Positions 32,436 to 53,457 of a stretch of 64,000 bases of DNA are shown here, one piece after another (the first letter of the stretch is position 1; the number at the start of each line of letters is the position of its first letter). The position numbers and the translations under genes are program-made. Under the pieces are notes generated by a model. That model was not told the DNA's origin. It did not search any database and was given only the letters and a program-made list of their open reading frames with translations. Source of the DNA: Mesotaenium endlicherianum (Eukaryota; Streptophyta; Zygnematophyceae; Zygnematales; Mesotaeniaceae); assembly GCA_009602735.1 (NCBI GenBank), contig WELA01003891.1:264464-328463 (forward strand), written 5' to 3'.

Positions 32436-32486
<51 letters not shown>

Positions 32487-35400
32487 AACTGTGTACTGAA
32501 GGCTACCATTGAGCAAACGGGGGCCTTCATTGGCACCGATGCTCCTGCTATCAAGCGTCAAATGATCTGCGCTCAAAGGAGTCAAGCATGTGAGGGACTG
32601 ACCCTTGGAGACACCCACTAGTGGATAAGCATGGGGGGAGGGGCAATGGCTGTCGGTGACAGGTGTCGGATATAGAGGAGTGCATATGGTCCCCCAAGTA
32701 TGGGATCAAGGGCATGATTGACGCCTCAGTCAAAGTGCGCACCCGCACACCTGGCAGCTGGGCCACAGGGTATGCGCCAGGTGTCAGCGAGCAGGTGATG
32801 CCCCTGGAGCTCAAGACTGGCAGGGCCACATCGGGTCAGGTAGGTGCATGCACCGCCCGCCCCCTGTGCTCGAGTCAACTCATGACACAACACAGAGCTT
32901 GCTGGCCGCGTCACGGGAGTGTCACTGCAACACCCTACCTTGTCACCCCCGTCAATCCGCAAAGCCACTCGACACTGTGCTTAACAGGGGCCTCTTATGT
33001 GCGCTTTCCATTGCGGTTGACGCAGTCGCCAGCATGTGGCTGGTGCCTGCCTGCATGCAGAGCGTCACTCCGCGAGGCTTTGGGGGCGAGCCGGCCTGGG
33101 GCCCTAAAGAACATGCTGCTGCTGCTGCCGCTGCCACCATGTATGCAGGCATGCGGCACATAAGCAGCCATGAGTGCAAGCCATGACGCCCTCGCCAACA
33201 CCACGCGCGCTGACTGACGGTGACATGTGGCGGGGGCGGCAGGCGGCTCTGGAGCACCAGGCGCAGGTGGTGCTCTACACGCTGCTCATGGCGGAGCGCT
33301 ACCAGCAGCGCGTGGACGCGGGCCTGCTCTACTACATGCACACCGGCGACACTCAGGTGTGCCTGCTCTCCGCCACACTTGTCCCTTAGCTTGACATGCC
33401 ATCCCAGAGACGCGTGCTGACGGCTAAGCCTGTCTGTGACGGTGACATACGTATTCGTGGGACGAAGTGCTTGCCTGTCTGTTTCAATGAGCGAGCACCG
33501 AGCATGGCATCGTAGGCGAGGCCAGGAAGGGAGCGGGAGCTATTTGTGCACTGGACAGTGGGGTGCCAGCGCAGTCGGGTGTGCAAGTGTAGGCACGACA
33601 TGCACAACGACATTTCAAAGACTTCACAAGGCAAAGCTCCGGAATGCTTTTCGTCTTATTTGTGTGTGTCCCCTCCTTACTTGGGGCGGGATCGCTTGCA
33701 GGGCGTGAGGGTGGTGAGGCGCGAGCTGGTGGGCATCATGATGCGCCGCAACGAGCACGCCGCCCAACTCAAAGCCGCTGCCCACCAGCTCCTGCCCTCC
33801 ATGCTCCAAGTATGTGCTGCATGCCCACCTGTGTGCCGGGCAGGTGACCTTTCACAATGCGACTCAGCACGTCCCTTGTTCTGGTGGGTACCAACTGAAT
33901 GCATGTGCGCCTGGTGGGTGTGTTGTACATTGTGTGCTCCGTGCGGCACCCTCGACCCTTTTTGCTTGATAAGCGAGCGTGCCAGTGGCGACGCCGCAGT
34001 GCTGTTATGCTGAAATGTCGGGAGTGTGACAGAGTCATATGCACACACAGCGTTTGACAGTGTGCCCCCGCCTGTCTGCCCTTGTTGCCGCAGAACCCCA
34101 GGATGTGTGGCAACTGCAGCCAGGCTGACACCTGCATGGCGTACCACAAGGTATGCCTTCCCCCCGGCAGACCTACCACACTGAGGGTATCCGTCACGTA
34201 CAAGCAGGGAGGAGGTGAAGAGAGAACTGTGCGCTGCGCCACTTGCCTGCCTGCCTGCCTGCCTGCTCATCGTCACCTCAGCGCAAAGCTGATACCTCCT
34301 TGATTTTGCATTTACGCCGCGACGTGTCCTGCACTGTCCAGTGCGCTTCTGTGATGGTGCATCTCTCATTGGGTAGGAGCCGTTGCTTGCATGCCCTGCA
34401 CGTGCGTGCATGTGCACCTGCTGCTGCACGCGCGATGCTGCACCCCAGGAGGTCGCAGCTTGGAGGAGGCTGCTTTGCCATACTGTGGGGCCGGCTGGAG
34501 AGGGGACGGGGAGCAGCTCACACGTGCCTAGGCACCTTGGGGACTGAAGAGGCAGAGCATGTGGGTTGCAGGCGGTGGAGGGTGGCACAACTGAGAGCAG
34601 CGGCCTCGAGTCGCTGTTTGACGAGCGCACGGCGCATCTGTCTGCCGCCAGTCACGGCCGCTTTCTGCGGCACTGGGATCGTCTCATCGACCTCGAGGCG
34701 GCCTGCATGGAGGTACGCTCGTGGCACAGGGACAGGCACAGGGACAGGGACAGGGGGGAGGATGCTGGTGCTGTTTCTGGTGCAGAACTCCCTCCAATGT
34801 GGGCATGCTGAGTAGTACATGTCAAGAAGTGCATTTTCATGCGAGAGGACTGCCGGGGGTTATCTCATATGGGCCGTCCGCAAAGCTGGTCCCCCAAAGA
34901 AGGCTCGCGTGTGTGGCCCAGCAGCCGGCATTGCAATCTTCAGGGATGCTCATTGTGCTCTGCTCTGCTGGCTCGTGGCTGGCAGGCCTCAAGAAACGAG
35001 GTGTGGGCCATGCCGGCCGACGAGCGAGAGCAGAAAGGGCAGTGCCTGGGGGGGCTGCGCCTGAAGCTGGCGGATGACGCGGGGGCAACACCTGGCGTGC
35101 GGGAGCAGCACGATGCGGCAGCCGACCGCTTCCTCTACACCTTCACTCGCCCCTCCTCGTCCCGCAGCAGCAACCTGGGCAGTGCAACAGATGGCGAAGG
35201 CGGCAGCTGCAGCAATGCTGGCAATTCACGTGAGCTGGCATTTTGCGCGGGCGACTACGTGGTCAGTGGTTTCTCCTCCTCCCTCTTCCAATGATTGCTG
35301 GCCTGTCCCGTCTGCGTGCTGCCGGGTGAGCTTGTGGCGGCCGCTTTGGTGCGCCGCGTGTGTCAAACTGGCATTCTGGCAAGGGCCGTAGTTGAGCACA

Positions 35401-38400
35401 GCCCAGTGCTTCTCTAACGTGCTCCAGTCTCTTTCTATGCCAGCTTATCTCTGGTGCAAGTACTCCACAATTTTCTTGCAGGCCATTAGTAAGAGACAAA
35501 CTGAGATGGGTGGACTCCTCTTTTGTCTGCCTCACTCTCTTTGTATGTGTTTTTTGGGCGTGTGCGCGCGTGCGCACGCCTGGGGGAGACAGCTGGTGAG
35601 CACAATGGCGGGGCAGGTGGCAGTAGCTAGTGGAATCATTACAGAGATGACCTCGTCCTCATCCTCCTCCTCATCATCGTCAATGATGCAAGTCACGGTG
35701 TGCTTCCTCTTCCTCCTCCATGTCCCCTTATGCTCCATGGCTACTTGTATTCTGATGGAGGACATCTGTCAGCACAGGGCCCCACAGGGCGCAACGCTCT
35801 TGCCATTCTCATCACAGATGCAGGGCAGATTCTTCTGGGGGTGAAGAAGACACCGTGGGGTGTGCTGCTTGTCATGAAAGGGAGATCTTGTGCGGTGGGA
35901 TGGACAGGTGTCACTCCCGAGGCGGTTGCGGCTGCCAAACCAAGCGGGCATGAGCGGCAGCAAGGTGGTGGCGGCGGCCACGTGGCGGCTGGACAAGGAC
36001 GAGGTCATGTCCATGTTTGGCACCATGAGGTGCCCTCCCCCTCCTCCTCCTCCTCCTCCTCCTCCTCCCCCTCCTCGTCGTCTGCAAAGGCACGCACTCT
36101 TTTAGTTTCTCACTGATTGCTCTGAATTCTGAAGTTTGGCGCTGCTGGTCTGCATTTGAAGACTTGTAAGTTTGTTGTGCCTGGTCAACAAGTAGGGGCA
36201 AGGGGACGGAAGGAGGGAAGCCAGGGAGATGGCACAATGTTGCTGCTGCCGTTGCTCTCTCTTTGTGTCGCGTGCGGTGCACCTGAGCCGTGCTGGCTGC
36301 TCCTCTTCCTGTGGCGTGTGCAGGTACAATCTGATGCAGCTGTTCACCGCCGGAGGGGACACGGAGCGGCGCCGTCTCATTGTCGACCTTCAGGTACGAG
36401 CGAGAGAGCTGCTGGCGTAAAGACCAGGAAGAAGGGACGCCAGCCTGCCGATTGGTCGGGCAGTTTGCCCACCGGGCAGTAAGTCGTTAGCAGGGAGGAC
36501 CAGAGTGAGGCGGGTCAGTAGCAGTAGCAATACAGCACTGTATGTAGGAACGTCCCACGGATAGAGACGGTCACTTAGTGGCCTGGCTGCGGTGGGATGC
36601 GGTGCTGAAATTGAGTCGCAGAGACCCGATGGAGGGTGTCGTTGGCTGAGGACTTCTGGTAGCTGCTCTGCCCTCATGAAGCGGCATGCATACGCATCCC
36701 TGGCGTGCACTTGCAGGCCCCGGCATTTGAGGAGGACCTGGTGGTGTGCGGGACGGACGCGGGGCACCAGCACGTGGCGCGGCAGGCGGGTCTCAGCGAC
36801 GAGCAGCGCGTCACTATCCACAAGGTCCCCCCTCCTTTTTTCTTCCTTCCCCTGCTGTGTCAGACAGAGCACGGCGCACTGGACCTCCCTCTGGCTGTGC
36901 CAACATGCCCCTGCAGGGACTGACACAGTGATTGGCTGTCTGTTGGGGTTGGTGCTGTCTGCGCTTGTGTGCGCATGTGTGCGGGTGACTGCGTGGCGGC
37001 TGCTGCGGACAGGTACTGGCGGCGCGGGAGTATGCGGTGGTGCTGGGGATGCCGGGGACGGGCAAGACCAGCACCATCGTGCACGCGGTGCGCGCGTTTG
37101 TGGCGCGCGGCGCCTCTGTGCTCCTCACCTCCTACACCAACTCGGCTGTTGACAACATCCTCATGAAGCTGCAGGACCAGGTGCCCCCCGCCCCGCAACC
37201 ACGCACACTATGGCAGGGGGTAAGGGGGGAGGGGGTGGGAGGGTGGAGTGGAAGAGTGGGGCAGAGAGGGGCAGGGGCAGAAGTGGGGCTTCTTGGCGTC
37301 CTTCTTTGAGCTTCTGTTTGCTCCGAAGGAAAGGTCAAGCTGCGGGTGGCGCTGGACGAGGATGGTCCTCCAGCTGCCACTTAATGGCAGAGTGTGAAGC
37401 CAAGAGAAGCCACGAGTAAGCTAAGGCAGGCCACCCCTTCAAAGGAAGGAAGGTGGCGCTCCTGGTTCTAAGGCTACTGCATGCCAGTCGTACCCATGGC
37501 GACTATCCTTCCTGAGGCCCCCCCTTGGGTGATGGGTGTGGGGCAGGGGGTGGAGATTTTGCGCATAGGCAGGCCCAGCGCCGTGCATCCGGCCGTCAGA
37601 TCGCGCACGCTGGGCGAAGGAGGTGCGCCGCCTCCTCTTTCCCTCGGCTTCGCAGCACTGCGTCCTCAGAATGCAGCAGGCAGCAATGTCATTCTCACTT
37701 CATGCAGCTGTTGCTTTCTACCACCCCTACTCTATACCCCTTTTTGTGATGTGGCTTTCTTTCGTAGTTTCTCAATGTAATCTCGGCCCTTCATACTTGT
37801 TGAAGCATGCCGCTGCGAGTGAAGTTGGCACAGAATGAGTACCGGCATTATGACTGCCTTTGGCGTATGTTGGTGGCTTAAGACTGCATATGCTGAGGCA
37901 TAGAAATATATGCCAGCCAGCCCCCCGCTGAAGCAAGCACCCGTGTCCTTTGCAGGCCTGAGGGTGAGGTCGGTGAAGGAGATGACAGCTCTGGTGGAGC
38001 AGGCCCGGGTGGTGGGCGCCACGTGCCTGGGCATCACGCACCCCATGTTTGGCAAGCGCAAGTTCGACGTGTGCATTGTGGACGAGGCCGGCCAGATCAA
38101 CTTGCCCGTGCGCTGCCCGTGCCCTTCCATTGCTTGAAAGAAAGATGCACCTTGGCCCACTTGGCAGAGCCAGTGTGGCACAACGGAGTTGGTCATCTGT
38201 GCATTAGTTTGCTCGTTCGCAGAGTGCCCATGTCACTGGAAATTGGGCCGCATGAAATGCTTGCTGACTGCTTGCTCTGGAGGGGGCAACTGCAGGTGGC
38301 GCTGGGGCCGCTGAGGTGCGCGCACAAGTTTGTGCTGGTGGGCGATCACTTCCAGCTGCCTCCTCTTGTCAAGGTGGGTGCTGCATCATCATTGCCCACC

Positions 38401-41400
38401 TCCAGAAGCAACACCCCCGTGTCTCCGGGGCTGGCAATGCGGTGCGTTGCACTCCTGGTCCAACCTGCCCTGTTGCAGCAACTGCCACCTACAGAGCTGT
38501 TTGGCAACACACGCTCATAGAAGTTGGGGCCAGAATTGGAGACAAGCCGCTGGTGGCAAGTGCCCAGTCTTTGATGAGTGAGAGAAAACCACAAGCCCCT
38601 CTTGGCAGCCTGTGAAAGAGGGTGTGGGGCTGCTGAGGGCGATGCGCAGAGCAAGGAGGCGCGCGAGCAGGGCATGGGCGTCAGCCTCTTCAAGCTCCTG
38701 TCCGAGGCCCACCCCAGCGCCGTCTGCTCCCTCCGTAGCCAAGTAAGGATGCTCGCTCGCACGCTTGTCCTCAACATTGCACTTTTCTCAGACTCTCGGC
38801 TGGCTGGCTGGCTGGCTGGCTGGCTGTTGGTGGCGGGCCTCAAGCTTGCATGCACACAGTAGAGGCCCTGGCTGGCTGGCGGATTAGAAGAACAAGCTGC
38901 GAGACTCTCCCAGTGTGCCGCAGCAGCAGCCCTCTGTGATTCACGACGCCTGCGGGCCTCCAGCAGTGGCGACACGCTTGCTGACCACGGCCCTACCCTT
39001 CTGAACTTATACTACCCAAATCGCCAGCGCGCCAGTTTTGTAGGAATGCAATGTCAATGCTGATAAAGCCGGAGAGAGCAAGAGAGAAAGAGCAGCAGCT
39101 GAGCATGCTCCGGCTGGCTGGCGCGTGGGGTTGGGGGGCAGTACCGGATGTGCGAGGACGTGATGGTGCCGTGCAACGAGCTCATCTACCGCGGCGCCCT
39201 CCGGTGCGGCTCCGCGGCTACGGCCAGCGCGCGCCTGCAGCTGCCGCGCCTGCACCAGCTGCCCCTGGAGTGCGCCCCCTGGATGCGACAGGCACGCCCC
39301 TACCCTCCCTCCTGCTCTCTCTGTTCCTCTCGTAAGGCACAGAGCACGGGAAGGGAGGGAGGCCCATTGATGCGCGCAGCAGTGCCTCGAACAGTGCGAG
39401 TGTGTGTGCGGTGCAAGCATCGCATCCCTGCCTGCCTGCCTGCCTGCCTGCCCTTGGTAATGTGGGGATTGACTGACAGACTGGCTGCTGGGTCATGAGC
39501 AGGTCTTGGACCCCAGCAGGCCGGTGCTGTTCCTCGACACGGGTGAGAAAGCACACACTCTCCTGCACTGCCCTCCCCCTCATGACGCCCCTCCTGACTG
39601 ACGTGCATGTGTGTGTGCTTCGGCAACAGCATGCCAGCGACATTGGAAGTCGGAACCTCGGAGCCCGCATGCTGGTGTTGTGACTTGTACTTGACTGCCG
39701 TCGATGTCGTTGCTGCAGATGCGCTGGCGGCTGAGGAAGTGAGGCTGCGGGGGGAGGCCGTGCACAACGTGGTGGAAGCGCAGCTGCTGATTGCTGTGAG
39801 AGCCCCCCTTGCGCCAGTCTCCAGCCCATGCTGGGCCCCACCCTGGGCCCTATTGGAACCCACCTACCAGCTACCACGCCTTCCTGCTCCTCCTGCAGGG
39901 CTTTCTTTACTCCCAGAACATGTAGCTGCCCTCGGCTTCTTCTTCGTTGCTGGTGACAGCGGTGATGCGATCATGATTTGGCCGCCTCCTCCTCTGCTTC
40001 CTATGCCTGTCTGAGCCAAAGAGGCTGGCGCTGGTGAGCGTGTGAGCAGGTGGTGAGGGCACTTGGCGAGGCAGGCCTGCCCGAGGAGCAGGTGGGCCTC
40101 ATGAGCTCATACTCGGCCCAAGTGCGGCTGCTCCAGAAGCACTGCCAGGAGGCTGCGCTGCACAAGGTGGAGGTGTTGACTGTAGACCGCTTCCAGGTCA
40201 GTGTCTCCCTTCCACCCTCGTCTTGAACGCACACGCTCTCATCACATACCAGTTCTAGGGCTTGTCACGTGTAGAAGTGTATCAGTCAGCATCAATCGTA
40301 CGAATGCGTACTCTGCAGTGCGTAATTATGTGAGCGTGTGGGCGTGGCGGCATGATGTTTCTCTTAACCTTGGTCACGCTCTCGTAGCTCTAGTGCTGCT
40401 CTGGCCTTCAATTTGTTGCCATCATGTCACACGGCATATGATGTGTTGCATTCCACCATTTGAGGGGGGGGCGGGGGAGAAGAGGGGGGCGAGTATTGCT
40501 CGAGCTCGTGAGACAGAAGCAAATATGAAACTTGCAACAACTTACCCTACAGACCATGGCAACTAATGAAAACTGGTCTAGAAATTGCCTCCAGGAGCAG
40601 TCCCTGCAGCCGCACGTGCTCTTTATGTGACTCACCGGGCTGAATGGGGAGAGCTCAGCAGCATGAGAGCATTTGGCTGGTCTCTGACGGATAACAAGTG
40701 TCTCCGCTGGGTGAGCAGGGGCGCGACAAGGAGTGCTGCTTGGTGTCATTTGTCCGCTCCAATGAGGAGCACGCAGCCGGTAGCCTGGTGGCTGACTGGC
40801 ATCGCATCAACGTGGCCATCACTCGCGCCAAGGTCTGCTAACCCCCTTCTCGCCATTGCCCTCTGCATGTCCTTTCAATGTGAAATACTTTCGGAATCTA
40901 TAGACATGTCGCTCGTTTAATTGCCTGGTTGCAGCTAGCAAAATGTTTGTCTTAATTGTTTGTGCCTGTGGCCGTGTGCGTGTGTGTGCGCGTCCACGTG
41001 CAGACAAAGCTAGTGCTGGTCGGCTCGCGGAGAACGTTGCAGACTGCGCCTCCTATTAAGGCACTGCTGGACCTGGTGCGCGGGCCTGCCCTCCTGCTGG
41101 CTTTGAAGGCTGTTGGGTTCTTGTTGACATGGCTGTAGTGGGGAGGCTGGAGTGGGTATCAGATATTGGTTCGATCTTGTAATTACTTCTGATTGGCCAT
41201 CTCAAGTAATTGCCAATTTTCTGTTGCGAAAGCTCGTCATACTGACATGCGTGCGTTGCTGCCACAGGTGGAGCGCCGCCAATGGCTTCTCCAGTTGCCA
41301 GCCACGGCTCTTGAGGACATTCTTGGCGGTAACAATGGCCGTGCTTTTTTGCGGCCTTGCGGGCAAAAGCGGCCCCTGGAGGTGCCACCCGCTCAGCAGC

Positions 41401-41630
41401 AACACGCCGTCCTCCCTCCCTTTCAAGGCTTGGAGCCGAGTTGCAAGAGGCAGGTGGCTGTTGCGAGCGACTGCAGCACAAGGACTGTTGTGTTCACGGG
41501 GGGCACCACGCACAAGAACCCTCTCACTGCAGCCTCTATGAAGGATCTGGTCAGAGCCCCCCTGGCAACACTGGCGAGTAATGTGAAATCTCGGGTGATG
41601 AGCTTTAGAGGCGGTCCCAGTCAGGGTTAG
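27975..41630 (+). CDS. DNA2: DNA2: DNA replication ATP-dependent helicase/nuclease
   Basis: Nuclear enzyme for Okazaki flap processing and end resection. Model of 32 exons, phases all consistent, 1515 residues: 27975-28091, 28915-29061, 29569-30432, 30577-30636, 30751-30812, 31035-31167, 31335-31448, 31599-31695, 31858-31940, 32222-32290, 32663-32839, 33243-33356, 33702-33809, 34094-34150, 34572-34712, 34986-35261, 35593-35691, 35908-36029, 36324-36393, 36717-36824, 37013-37180, 37547-37622, 37956-38107, 38296-38373, 38650-38742, 39142-39291, 39503-39542, 39719-39795, 40050-40196, 40719-40832, 41004-41075, 41268-41630. RecB-type nuclease: GMIDAS, PLELKTG and QVVLY. Fe-S cysteines: FACARR and [12 protein letters not shown]1 helicase: Walker A GMPGTGKT (about 1018-1025), DEAG (about 1130), [27 protein letters not shown]. 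The N-terminal 370 residues are poorly conserved and contain polyQ. The start (27975) is the least certain; 28915 is the alternative. Exon 26 needs a GC donor. Confidence 0.93.
32071..32101. repeat. (TG)n microsatellite in a DNA2 intron
   Basis: About 15 TG units with one TA interruption, in the intron before the 69-base exon 32222-32290. Confidence 0.9.
32437..32483. repeat. (CA)n microsatellite in a DNA2 intron
   Basis: About 23 uninterrupted CA units in the intron after the exon 32222-32290. It is complementary to the (TG)n tract on the other side of that exon. Confidence 0.92.
34245..34266. repeat. (TGCC)n short tandem repeat in a DNA2 intron
   Basis: About five tgcc/cctg units. A similar tract lies at 39428-39451 in another DNA2 intron. 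Confidence 0.75.
38798..38826. repeat. (GGCT)n tandem repeat in a DNA2 intron
   Basis: About seven ggct units directly downstream of exon 38650-38742. No function evident. Confidence 0.85.
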
Positions 41631-43508
41631 CTCTTCTCTCTACGTTTCCGGAATGACTGACACAGGCAGTGCAGTAGCAATCTTTGGACTCCAATTCGCA
41701 CTTCTATTTATATTGAGCCATCCAGTGATGCCATGCAAGATAGGTCACTGTGTCCAAGTGCGAGAGTCCTTATCCAGTCCCTGGACTGAAATCATTTGTT
41801 TATTGCTTGCGCTGTTGGGCCAATTGGAGCCGAAATCAGTATTATTCAACAGGGAGATTTACTTCAGACCCTGATGACGGTGCTCCGGGTCCGACAAGAC
41901 AAGATGGACATATAAACATGTGCTAAATTCGTGCAGTACAGGCTCGTTGACAAGAGAAGGTGGGCATACAATCATACGTAAGTGCATGCAGTTCAGGCTG
42001 GAACGTTATCATGAAACAACAAAGATACGCAGTTCAGACTGGAATGCATGAAGCTGACGATCCGCAGTTTATTTTGCAGGTGCTGCAAGTTGGAAGGTTT
42101 GCGACATGAAATGCCGCAAATTGAAGTTTGACATTGTTTAATTCCACACGTTGCCGTGTTTGCTCGTCCCAGCTAAAGACCGCAAAGGCTGTCTCATGCA
42201 AAACAGCCTTCATTGCAACAGGAAGTAACTGCTACATTTACCCATCCACTCACCCCTCTAACCCCTCCATTGGGAGGTGCACGGGTGAGGCCCGAGCCTA
42301 AAATTGGGCCAGCACTAGTAACAGGTATGCACGATAGTGTTGTTTTGTTAGTTGCTCGGTACTTCAATGTGTATTGGCACTAACCTGCGAAGAATATCCG
42401 GCGACCAACCCCAACACAGCAATAGCATCGTATTGGCCTTTTGCAAAGTCACATCCTTGTACGGTCGCACAACGATTGGCGCAGTTGCTAATCTTACAAG
42501 CAATTGTTCAGGAGATTGAATAGAGTTGTCTTAACATAGTGAGGTAGATATAAATGTAGCAAAATCTAGCTAAACTTGGAGAGGAATAAACAAGAACAGA
42601 GTACGGGTTTTGTAGCAAATTACTACTCCTATTTTTTCTAGTCACCTTCTTTCTTTCGAAATGAGGCAATTTGAACACAAATTGTCAAACGTGACACTAA
42701 AAATTGACAGCAGACACAGTGAACTGTATACATTTTCTGAGTGCATGAGCTGGTCAAGAAGCTTTTGTGAGCGTACAAAAAATTGCACAAGAAACAAACG
42801 AGCGTTTGAGGTCAGTAAGCAGCGTGGACTTTTGAGGTCAAAACATGGAAGGGACTGCTAGGATGGGCCAACACCTGCATGCCCCACACTGTGAAGACAG
42901 GTGTACGCTAGGCGAGAGTGTCATCAAGGTGAAGACTTGTGCCTGCTTGTGCCCTTACAGAAAGCAAGCGGGCATACAGTGCATGAATGCATGAGAACGT
43001 GCATGGCCAGGTTGTCCTCATATTGAAGAAGTTGTGAAAATGGCACTGTAGCTGCACAATAGCTGCTTCAGCCAGGGTCCTGTGGACGCGGCCATAGCTG
43101 CTCGAGTCTCTGCAGGGCCGCATCCTCGTCGCCGTCCCCAGGCTTAACCCCTGACACACCATTGTAATCCTAGGATCATAGGTCATTAAGCCTTCACAGA
43201 GCAGGTCGCTCGTACCTGAGATCGAGTCCCCTTCCAGAGGCAGGCAGCATTTTCCTTCTCTCTATAGGAGTACGATGCGAGCTGGAAAATTTGATGTACT
43301 TTACATGCATGAAACATGCAGTAGCTTCAACGCGTACTTGCACCATGTGGCAGTTTTGTAACATGCACACAAGATGAGGATTCAGCCGCCAATCTATTTC
43401 AAGCGGGCAATACATAACCAGATTAGAACCCACCGTACCCTGCCCCCCTCACATCCACTCTAGGCATGCCAACAGGCACCAAGAATAAAACAGGCAGCAC
43501 CTTACCTC
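41631..43508. other. Intergenic region between two convergent genes
   Basis: Contains the presumed 3' UTRs of DNA2 (+) and the TAF1C-like gene (-). The sequence is AT-richer than the flanking genes. No ORF, RNA gene or repeat that I can support. Confidence 0.5.
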
Positions 43509-52674
<9,166 letters not shown>

Positions 52675-53457
52675 GTTACTTCAAACAAGCTGCTGTTTTG
52701 AATCACCAGAGACCTCAAAGCTCCAAGACTTGGTAGCGAGTTGATCAGATGGCAATGTATAGGGCTCATGTACTCTTACATCTGCTTGAAACTAACAATC
52801 GTCACGACTAGCAGTGTCCTTCCATTTTGTGGAAGATTGCATCCGATAAAATCTGATAAGAGAGCGACAAGATATTGAGAACTTGCTGTAAGCATTCCTG
52901 AAGTTAAACTACTTCAGCAGATTGAATCACACATACAGTTGATAAAAGGCAAGCTTGGATCTGCATAATGGACATCGGAGCTGTAAACAAGCAGCTCATC
53001 AAACACTTGCAATAGTAGTCAATGCTTCCAAGTGAAATGGAATTCTTACAGGAAGGGCTTGCACGCAATTGTCAACGAATTGGTCTCCATCAAGCCCCAC
53101 TCGATTACTCGTAGCTGACACTTCCCCCAAGTAGGTTTTAGCAAGCTCATGGCACATATAAATTCCCGTATCCATCTTTCAGGTTCTGCTATCTCGAATA
53201 GCATTTGAGGACATGCAAGCATTAAGGGTAGTGCTTAAGTGTATCTTGATATAGGAAGTGTTGCATAAGAAAACAGGATTGATAGAAATTCTTGTGCGGA
53301 GTCTCGCACATCGAAATTCTACACCGAGCACATTGAACACATGCATCCGCACATCTACTGCAGAACGGTGTGCGCTCAGTCCCACAGGCCCACTCGCATA
53401 TGGCAAGAACCTCTGTGCTTCCAAACGTTATAGAAGCGCCAAATGTAAGAAAGAACC
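52675..53457. promoter_or_regulatory. Divergent intergenic region between TAF1C-like (-) and LYR (+) genes
   Basis: About 780 AT-rich bases separate the leftward and rightward genes and may act as a shared promoter region. It may also hold 5' exons of the TAF1C-like gene that I could not identify. No clear core promoter motif was found. Confidence 0.4.

Noticed and set aside
32437-32483. Possible CRISPR-like repeat array
   Set aside because: A plain dinucleotide microsatellite with no spacers, in a eukaryotic intron.
32284-32487. Frames of Cys-Val or His-Thr repeats at the (CA)n tract
   Set aside because: Translation of an intronic dinucleotide repeat, not coding.
53179-53424. Minus-strand small frame starting 34 bases from the LYR start codon, as a TAF1C first exon
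   Set aside because: No similarity to the TAF1C N-terminus and no convincing donor.
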